NCBI GenBank assembly: GCA_016707895.1
Contig: JADJGV010000010.1
Span: 334,363-398,362 of the forward strand
DNA from: Myxococcales bacterium
GTDB taxonomy: Bacteria > Myxococcota_A > Polyangia > Haliangiales > Haliangiaceae
Length of the DNA: 64,000 bases
Reading direction: 5' to 3'
Shown here: positions 58,213 through 64,000 of the stretch, one piece after another
How the letters are laid out: every line of letters begins with the position of its first letter
Numbering within the stretch: position 1 is the stretch's first letter
Notes under the pieces: model-generated
Seen by the model: the letters and a program-made list of their open reading frames with translations, nothing else
Databases searched by the model: none
What the model was told of the DNA's origin: nothing
Translations under genes and position numbers: made by a program

Positions 58213-60314
58213 TTCAGCTTCTCCAGACGCGCGCGGATCTGCGCCGCGTCGCGGGCGTTCGGGGCCAGGGCCAGGTACTCGCGGAAGGCGCGGGCCGCGC
58301 GCGCCTTGTCGCCCCTCTTCTCGTACGCCAGGCCCAGGCCGCGCTGGGCCGGCGCGTAGCTGCGATCAGCGCGCAGCGCCGCCTGAAAGCTGGCGATCGC
58401 GCCGTTGGCGTCGCCGCCCATCACCTTCTTCAAGCCTGCCTGCGACAGCGCCGCGGCCTTCTCGGGGTCGGGCAACCGCACCGCGCTGCCCGCGCCGGGA
58501 TCGCGCGGCCCCGCGTCGGGGTGATCGGCGCGGACCACTGCCACCGCCGCGTCGACCACGATCGCGACCTCGGGCCCAGCGTCGATCGGGTCGGACGCCA
58601 GCGCCGCGCCGGCGTCGACCTCCACCACCGGCGCGCCGATCGGCGCGACCGCCGCGTCGACGCTCACCACCGCCACCCGGTCGTCATCGCCACCCGGCCG
58701 CGCCGCTGGCGACGCGCCACCGCGGTCGTGCATCAGCACCGCGATCAGCGCGATCAGCGCCACGGCGCCGACGCCGGCCCCGATCCACAGGCGACGCGAC
58801 CCGCCGGTCGGCGGGCGCCACGCGACGCCGTCGTCGTCGTCGCTGGCCGGCGTCACCTGGATCTCGCTGTCCTCGGCGATGTCGCTGGGCGCCGGCGCCA
58901 CCTCGCCGGACGCGGTGATCTCCTCGCCGGTCGGGGGACGCAGCGGCAGCGCGCGCGGCGGCGGCGGCGGTGGTGACGCGGGGGCCAGCGGGACGTCGAC
59001 CACCCCGCTCGGCACCTCGATCAACCCGCTCGGCTCGTCGATGCCATCGCCGGGGTCGCGGGCCGGGGCCGACGGGGTCGGGCCCGGCAACGTCACGTCG
59101 CCGGTCTCGGCCTTCGTGCGGGCCGACGCCACCGGCGCCGACGCCGCGGGCGCCGGCAGCGGCTTCACGTCGGGGCGCTTCAGCGACGGCAGCGGCGCCA
59201 GCTTGGTCTTGCCCGCTGCCTTGTGATCGAGCGCGAACTTGGCCGGCGCCGGCACCGGCGTCGCCTCGCGCTCGCGCCCCGGCTCGGGCGTCGCCGGCGA
59301 GCGATCGTCGAACGTGGCGGTCAGCGCCTCGAGCGTCCCGGCCGCGGGCACGCCGCCCTGATCCAGCTCGCGCAAGAGCTGGTGGCGCGCGGCGATGTGG
59401 CTGGCGAACGTCGACCGCATGTACGTCGCCATCGCCTCGTAGTCGTTGCGCTCGCCGCCGCGCAACAGCGCGTTGAGATCGTCCTGCATGGCCTTGGCCG
59501 ACGGGTAGCGCGCGTCGCGATCCTTGGTCAGCGCCCGCGCGCAGATCGCGTCGAGCTCGGCCGGCAGCCCCGGCACCTCGGCCGACGGCGGCGGCACCTC
59601 GCAGGCGCGGATCTTCGCGAACGTGTCGGCGTCGGTCGCGCCGGCGAACAGCCGCCGCAGGGTCAGCGACTCCCACAAGACGACGCCGAGCGCGAACACG
59701 TCCGAGCGGCGGTCCGCGGGGTGCCGGTCGAACAGCTCGGGCGCCAGGTAGCCGGCCTTGCCCTTGACCAGGCCGGCGTCGTCGGAGCTGCGCACCTTGG
59801 CGACGCCGAAATCGAGCAGCTTGGCCTGGCCGGTGTAGAGCACGAACACGTTGCCCGGCGTCACGTCCTGGTGCACCAGCTCGAGCGGCTCGCCCGACAG
59901 CGCGCGCAGCTCGTGGGCCGCGTGCAGGCCGCCGGCGCAGTCGCTGACCACCTGCGCGGTGCGCAGCGGCGACAGCCGGCCCCCGCCCTTGGCGCGCTGG
60001 GCCCGGATGATCGCGGTCATCGATTCGCCCTCGAGGTACTCCATCGCGATGAAGTACGTGCCGTCCTCCTCGCCCAGGTCGTAGATGTCGACGACGTGCG
60101 GGTGCCGCACCTTCGCGGCGATGCGCGCCTCCTCGAGCAGCGCCTCGGCCAGCGCCGGCTTGGCCGCCAGCCGCGAGTGCACCGTCTTCACCACCACCAG
60201 CTTCTCGAAGGCCTTGGGCCCGCGCTGGCGCGCCAGGTACACCTCGGCCATGCCCCCCTCGCCGATGCGCGCGATCAGCTCATAGCGCCCGAGGGTCTGG
60301 CCCGGGTTGCTCAT
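58209..60314 (-). CDS. Ser/Thr protein kinase with TM and C-terminal TPR, heading a lipoprotein operon
   Basis: The product has 701 residues. The kinase domain (about 10-280) has GEGGMAEVYLA, VVVKTVHSR, DFGVAK and KAGYLAPEL. The catalytic loop is HQDVTPGN, so Arg of HRD is Gln and the Lys is Thr; a change of both is unusual, though Asp and Asn remain. A Pro/Ala linker leads to one TM helix at about 505-528 and two TPR units at about 630-700 (AAALSQAGLKKVMGGDANGAIASFQAALRA), likely periplasmic. A TATCCT box ends 8 nt before the ATG. The operon continues with the hinge protein, the Cys-rich rod and the FG-GAP lipoprotein. Confidence 0.88.
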   Translation of the reverse strand: MSNPGQTLGRYELIARIGEGGMAEVYLARQRGPKAFEKLVVVKTVHSRLAAKPALAEALLEEARIAAKVRHPHVVDIYDLGEEDGTYFIAMEYLEGESMTAIIRAQRAKGGGRLSPLRTAQVVSDCAGGLHAAHELRALSGEPLELVHQDVTPGNVFVLYTGQAKLLDFGVAKVRSSDDAGLVKGKAGYLAPELFDRHPADRRSDVFALGVVLWESLTLRRLFAGATDADTFAKIRACEVPPPSAEVPGLPAELDAICARALTKDRDARYPSAKAMQDDLNALLRGGERNDYEAMATYMRSTFASHIAARHQLLRELDQGGVPAAGTLEALTATFDDRSPATPEPGREREATPVPAPAKFALDHKAAGKTKLAPLPSLKRPDVKPLPAPAASAPVASARTKAETGDVTLPGPTPSAPARDPGDGIDEPSGLIEVPSGVVDVPLAPASPPPPPPRALPLRPPTGEEITASGEVAPAPSDIAEDSEIQVTPASDDDDGVAWRPPTGGSRRLWIGAGVGAVALIALIAVLMHDRGGASPAARPGGDDDRVAVVSVDAAVAPIGAPVVEVDAGAALASDPIDAGPEVAIVVDAAVAVVRADHPDAGPRDPGAGSAVRLPDPEKAAALSQAGLKKVMGGDANGAIASFQAALRADRSYAPAQRGLGLAYEKRGDKARAARAFREYLALAPNARDAAQIRARLEKLK

Positions 60315-60322
60315 CCCAGCCC

Positions 60323-60328
60323 AGGATA
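60323..60328 (-). promoter_or_regulatory. -10 box TATCCT of the kinase-lipoprotein operon
   Basis: TATCCT ends 8 nt before the kinase ATG at 60314. The amidase gene ends 59 bp from that ATG. Confidence 0.6.
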
Positions 60329-60373
60329 GCAGGGCTCGCCAAGGATCGACACGATCCCCGGCGCCTACCTACC

Positions 60374-61939
60374 TCAGCGCACCCGGATCGCGTCGGCGAT
60401 GACGACCTTGCCGGCGGTGCCGGCGCGCGACAGGACGACCTTGTTCCAGCCGGCGCTGAACGCGTAGGTGCCGACGGTCACCCACTGCTGGCCGTTGCTC
60501 TGCTGGCTGACCGCCCGGCGCCCCAGCTCGGCGCCGCTGCCGGTCTGGGCGATGAACGTCGCCGACGCGGTGCGGTTGGCGCCCGCGGTCCACCACGCCT
60601 CGATGGTCTTGGTGCCGGCCGCGGGCAGGTAGAAGTTGAAGGTCGCGGCCGAGCCGGTGCCGGCGTCGGCGTACCAGTAGCCGCTGCCGTAGTAGCCGGG
60701 GGTCGACGCCGACGACGTCCAGCCGGCGATGTCGATGCGGGCCTTGGCGGCGTCGTTGTTGGCGTTGTTCGAGTCGACGACGATCGCCGTGCCGGGCGGC
60801 GGCGGCGGCGGCGTGCCACCACCGCCGGTGTCGCCGCAGTACGAGCGCACCGAGTCGAGGTACGCCGCCCACGGCCAGTTGGGGCCCGGGTCGGTGCGGT
60901 TGTACGGCTGCAGCTGGCCGTGGCCGACGATGTGGAAGCGGTCGCGCGGGATGTTGTGGTCGCGGGTGATGTCGCAGGTCAGCTTGGCCGACGCGGTGAG
61001 CAGGCCGCTCGACCACGACGCCTGGGAGCCGAAGCCGGCGTGCTCGATGCCGACGGCGAAGTTGTTCACGCCGACGCCGTTCTTGGCGCAGTCGGTGTTG
61101 CCGTTGCGCGAGCACTCGTAGGTGGCGCCGACGTGCCAGGCCTTCGAGGCCTCGCGCACCAGCTGGGTGATCTGCGAGCCCGACTCGTTGACGACGTAGT
61201 GCGCGCTGACGCTGCCGTTGATCAGCGTGCTGACGCAGCCGGCGTAGGCGCCCTCGCAGGTGTGGATGACGACGTGGGTGACGCCGGTCGAGCGGCTGCT
61301 GAAGTTGGGCGACGCGCGCCACAGCGCCGGCGCGTAGTCGGGCCCGGCGGCGAACAGCGGCCGGGCGACCAGCGCCTCCATCTCGGGGTGCGGCCGCAGC
61401 GACGCGACCAGCTCGCCGCCCTCGGCGTGCTCCTCGGCGCCCTCGGCCAGGATCCGGAACACGTCGCCGCGCACGAACTGGCGGCGGCCCTCGTCGTCGG
61501 CGATGCCGGCCCACGCCGCCACCACCGGCTCCCACGCGGCCAGGTCGCCGCCGCGCACGCCCTGGGCCGCGGCCTCCTCGGCGAGCAGCTTGGCCGCGGC
61601 CAGGATGTTGGCCTCGGCGCTGGCGGCGAGGTCGTCGGCGCCGTAGCCCGTGAGCGCCGCGCCGCGCGCCAGGTGGTCGGGGGTCAGGCCCATGACGCCG
61701 GTGTGCGTCGGCGCGCCCTCGAGCTCGGCCTCGCCGATCACCTGCTGCCAGCGGGTCTGGGCGTAGCCCACCGCCTTGAGCAGGTCGACCGGCACGCCGG
61801 TCTCGTCGGCCGCGGCCTGGTAGGTGCGATCGAGCTCGGTGACGACGACCGGGTTGGCCCCGTCCTCGACCATCACGTCGGTGGCGCAGGCGGAGGTGGC
61901 GAGCGCGATGAGCAGCGAACCGGCGAGGCGCGACATCAT
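60374..61939 (-). CDS. Amidase_2 peptidoglycan hydrolase with LT-like and golvesin domains
   Basis: The product has 521 residues: a lipoprotein signal (IALATSACATD); an all-helical domain (about 45-165) that follows the lytic-transglycosylase pattern but reads LLKAVGYAQTRW where the catalytic Glu-Ser should be; an N-acetylmuramoyl-L-alanine amidase_2 domain (about 215-365; VVIHTCEGAYAG, VSAHYVVNESG, GIEHAG, HIVGHGQLQPYNRTDPGP with the zinc His/His/Asp and the Glu); a Pro-rich linker; and a golvesin-like beta-sandwich (about 390-521; YYGSGYWYADAG, VGTYAFSAGWNKVVLSRAG, VIADAIRVR). It should cut the MurNAc-L-Ala bond outside the cell. Remodelling or prey lysis are both possible. Confidence 0.88.
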   Translation of the reverse strand: MMSRLAGSLLIALATSACATDVMVEDGANPVVVTELDRTYQAAADETGVPVDLLKAVGYAQTRWQQVIGEAELEGAPTHTGVMGLTPDHLARGAALTGYGADDLAASAEANILAAAKLLAEEAAAQGVRGGDLAAWEPVVAAWAGIADDEGRRQFVRGDVFRILAEGAEEHAEGGELVASLRPHPEMEALVARPLFAAGPDYAPALWRASPNFSSRSTGVTHVVIHTCEGAYAGCVSTLINGSVSAHYVVNESGSQITQLVREASKAWHVGATYECSRNGNTDCAKNGVGVNNFAVGIEHAGFGSQASWSSGLLTASAKLTCDITRDHNIPRDRFHIVGHGQLQPYNRTDPGPNWPWAAYLDSVRSYCGDTGGGGTPPPPPPGTAIVVDSNNANNDAAKARIDIAGWTSSASTPGYYGSGYWYADAGTGSAATFNFYLPAAGTKTIEAWWTAGANRTASATFIAQTGSGAELGRRAVSQQSNGQQWVTVGTYAFSAGWNKVVLSRAGTAGKVVIADAIRVR

Positions 61940-62171
61940 GCCTGGCTACCAGAGCAGCCACCGTGCCACCCACGTTGTGCGCACATCTGCGACGTCTGCG
62001 CCGTAGCCAGAATCGGTAGTTGCACCAGGACCGCACGATGGTTGGGCCGCGCGCCGACCGATCTGCCCACCGCCGTGTGCACGCGCCCTGGGGCTCCAGT
62101 CCGGAACCGCAACCTGTGGTTGGCGCGCAGATCCGCTCACCCGCCTCGATCGACCGAGCTACCATCGCCGC
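61940..62171. other. 232-bp divergent intergenic region
   Basis: Between the amidase and beta-CASP starts, somewhat less GC-rich than its surroundings. Apart from the TACCAT box near 62160 I see no gene, hairpin or operator. Confidence 0.6.
62160..62165 (+). promoter_or_regulatory. -10 box TACCAT of the beta-CASP gene
   Basis: TACCAT, six bases, ATG at 62172. Confidence 0.65.
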
Positions 62172-63545
62172 ATGCCAGCCCAGCTCACGATCGCCGGCGC
62201 CGCCGGCGGGGTCACCGGGAGCTGCTACCACCTGGCCTTCGACGGCACCGCGATCGTCGTCGACTGCGGCACGTTCCAGGGCGGGCGCGAGGCCGAGGCG
62301 CTCAACCATCGTTCGTTCCCGTTCGACCCGGCCCGGGTCGACGCGCTGTTCCTGACCCACGGCCACCTCGACCACGCCGGCCGGGTGCCGCTGCTGGTCG
62401 CGCTGGGCTTCACCGGGCCCATCCACGGCACGCCGGCCACCCTCGAGATCGGCTCCATGATCATGGAGGACACGGTCAAGATCGCGGCCCACGCCGAGGG
62501 CCCGCCGCTCTACGACGCCGCGGCGCTGGGCGCCACCCGCGAGCGGCTGCGGCCGCTGCGCGGCTACCGCGCGCCGATCACCGTCGGCGCCTTCACCATC
62601 GAGGCCTTCGACGCCGGCCACATCCTCGGCTCCAGCCACCTGCGGGTCAGCTGGCGCGACGGCGGCGCCGAGCGCGCGCTGCTGTTCTCGGGCGACGTCG
62701 GCGTGTGCGGCACGCCGATCATCCGCGACCCCACGCTGGCCTGGGATCCCGCGCTGGCGGTCGATTACGTCGTCACCGAGTCGACCTACGGCGATCGCAC
62801 CCACCCCGATCGGGTCGCGGCCAAGGCCACGTTCCGCGAGGCGGTGGCCCGGGCCATCGGCGACGGCGGCAAGGTGCTGATCCCGGCGTTCGCGATCGGC
62901 CGCACCCAGGAGATCCTGTACGAGCTCGAGGGGCTGATCGGCCAGGGCGCGCTGCCGGCGGTGCCGGTGGTGATCGACGGGCCGCTGTCGGCCACCGCGA
63001 CCCAGCTCTACGCGCGCTACCGCGGCCTCTACGACGAGGAGGCGCTGGCGGCGGTGGCGCGCGACGATCACCCGCTCGAGCTGGACTCGCTCACCGTCGG
63101 GCGCGACGGGCGGGCCGCGGCCAAGATCAGCGATCGCGACGGCCCGGCGATCATCATCGCCGGCTCGGGCATGTGCAGCGGCGGGCGCATCCGCGGCCAC
63201 CTGGCGCGCCACCTGCCCGACCCGCGCACCGACGTGCTGCTGGTCGGCTACCAGGGCGCGCGCACGCTGGGCCGGGCGCTCGAGGACGGCGCCCGCGAGG
63301 TGTGGATCGACGGCCGGCAGATCCCGGTGCGCGGCCGGGTCACGCGGTTGTCGGGCTACTCGGCCCACGCCGATCGCGACGGCCTGGCCGCGTGGTTCGC
63401 GGCGGTGCCGCGGCGCGGCGCGGCGACGGCGATCGTCACCCACGGCGAGGACGAGGCGCGCGCCAGCTACGCCGCCCTGCTCGGCGATCGCTTCGGCGCG
63501 CCCACCATCGTGCCCGCGCTCGATCAGACCATCGCGCTGCCGTGA
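62172..63545 (+). CDS. Beta-CASP metallo-beta-lactamase-fold RNase
   Basis: The product has 457 residues with the full set of MBL and beta-CASP motifs: FLTHGHLDHAGRVP (HxHxDH), DAGHILGSSH, LLFSGDVGV, ESTYGDRTH (beta-CASP motif A), AFAIGRTQEILYEL, GSGMCSGGRIRGHL, RLSGYSAHADRDG (motif B His), and VTHGEDEA (motif C). This is the CPSF73-like family found in bacteria and archaea, a two-zinc endo- or exoribonuclease that processes or degrades RNA. No KH or S1 domain is attached, so its partners are unknown. It opens the last operon in the window; its stop overlaps the next start (GTGA). Confidence 0.92.
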   Translation: MPAQLTIAGAAGGVTGSCYHLAFDGTAIVVDCGTFQGGREAEALNHRSFPFDPARVDALFLTHGHLDHAGRVPLLVALGFTGPIHGTPATLEIGSMIMEDTVKIAAHAEGPPLYDAAALGATRERLRPLRGYRAPITVGAFTIEAFDAGHILGSSHLRVSWRDGGAERALLFSGDVGVCGTPIIRDPTLAWDPALAVDYVVTESTYGDRTHPDRVAAKATFREAVARAIGDGGKVLIPAFAIGRTQEILYELEGLIGQGALPAVPVVIDGPLSATATQLYARYRGLYDEEALAAVARDDHPLELDSLTVGRDGRAAAKISDRDGPAIIIAGSGMCSGGRIRGHLARHLPDPRTDVLLVGYQGARTLGRALEDGAREVWIDGRQIPVRGRVTRLSGYSAHADRDGLAAWFAAVPRRGAATAIVTHGEDEARASYAALLGDRFGAPTIVPALDQTIALP

Positions 63546-64000
63546 CGCCCCCGATCCCGTTCTTCGACATGCGCGGCGAGCTGGCCGCGATCCGCCCGGC
63601 GATCGACGCCGCGATCGCGCGGGTGCTCGATCACGGCGGCTTCGTCGGCGGCGCCGAGGTCGAGGCCTTCGAGCGCGCGCTCGCCGCGGCCACCGGGGCG
63701 GCCCACGCCGTCGGCACCAGCTCGGGCACCGACGCGCTGCTGGCGATCGCGATGGCGCTCGGCTGGGGCCCCGGCGACGAGATCGTCACGACGCCGCTGT
63801 CGTTCTTCGCCACCGTCGGCGCGATCGTCCGGGTCGGCGCGCGGCCGGTGTTCGCCGACGTCGACGCTGGCCTCAACGCCGATCCCCAGGCGGTCGTGGC
63901 GGCGGTCGGCCCGCGCACCAAGGCCGCGCTGCTGGTGCACCTGTTCGGGCGGCCGGCGGCGTGGCCGGCGGTCGCGGTCCCGATCGTCGAGGACGCCGCC
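63542..64000 (+). CDS. DegT/DnrJ/EryC1 family aminotransferase, N-terminal part (3' end outside window)
   Basis: From the GTG at 63542 the frame is open to the end of the window (153 codons). It reads IPFFDMRGELAAIRPAIDAA, GGFVGGAEVEAFE, HAVGTSSGTDALLAIAMALG, GDEIVTTPLSFFATVGAI, GARPVFADVDAGLNADP, LLVHLFGRPA and PIVEDAA, the order of the PLP-dependent sugar aminotransferases of this family (the Glu-Asp-Ala-Ala contacts the cofactor). The PLP Lys would lie past the window end. These enzymes make amino sugars for surface polysaccharides or lipid-linked glycans. The GTGA overlap with the RNase gene marks an operon. Confidence 0.92.
   Translation, partial: MTPPIPFFDMRGELAAIRPAIDAAIARVLDHGGFVGGAEVEAFERALAAATGAAHAVGTSSGTDALLAIAMALGWGPGDEIVTTPLSFFATVGAIVRVGARPVFADVDAGLNADPQAVVAAVGPRTKAALLVHLFGRPAAWPAVAVPIVEDAA

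Overview
The window is very G+C rich and almost fully coding on both strands. It reads like a chromosome segment of a predatory or social myxobacterium (Myxococcota; I would guess the Haliangium/Kofleriaceae side). The reasons are six Hanks-type Ser/Thr kinases, two FHA-like sigma-54 activators, bactofilin, a PilZ protein, a MYXO-CTERM-tagged beta-helix protein, a golvesin-domain amidase and many lipoproteins with Asp/Ala- or Pro-rich linkers. I see no rRNA, tRNA, CRISPR array, phage or plasmid backbone. One transposase-type gene (a RAYT) is present, with REP-like hairpins around it.

Layout. 1-4909: the end of an HNH protein, a secreted YGG-repeat protein, then an overlapping metabolic operon gcdH-thiD-epimerase. 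4968-13313: an Slt-type lytic transglycosylase, secreted proteins, an ExoD-like membrane protein, a CotH-like protein, an unusual lipoprotein and a deoxynucleoside kinase. 13371-21919: bactofilin, a 1270-residue membrane kinase, a kinase-PEGA protein, a pseudo-receiver/HATPase protein and a single-domain response regulator. 21936-31314: two outer-membrane operons, one with two lipoproteins, OmpA/TSP3 and a TonB receptor, the other with a TPR-PEGA protein, a small lipoprotein and a FadL-like porin. 31519-38330: the RAYT and REP elements, a double STAS/zinc-ribbon/TM/PDZ protein with its HATPase partner, a TPR protein and a cytosolic kinase. 38435-50632: exported proteins beside a sigma-54 activator, a divergent kinase, a GST-like protein, lipoproteins, nrdR, a PECR-like SDR and a second FHA-type activator. 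50647-64000: a kinase-TPR protein, an SDR with a mini-ORF leader, PilZ, a four-gene kinase/lipoprotein operon, an amidase, a beta-CASP nuclease and the start of a DegT-type aminotransferase.

How the genes work together. Most of the region looks like envelope surveillance and signalling: kinases with periplasmic or PEGA/TPR parts are encoded next to secreted proteins that could be their sensors or outputs. The least ordinary unit is the pair at 32620-35799, a possible membrane-spanning partner switch, with a second HATPase paralogue at 20387-21418. Gene starts follow a clear rule: about sixteen starts, nearly all first genes of transcription units, have a TANNNT box 5-9 nt before the start codon, so their mRNAs are probably leaderless, while genes inside operons use Shine-Dalgarno sequences or ATGA/GTGA/TTGA overlaps. 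Function calls are from reading motifs by eye; no searches were run.
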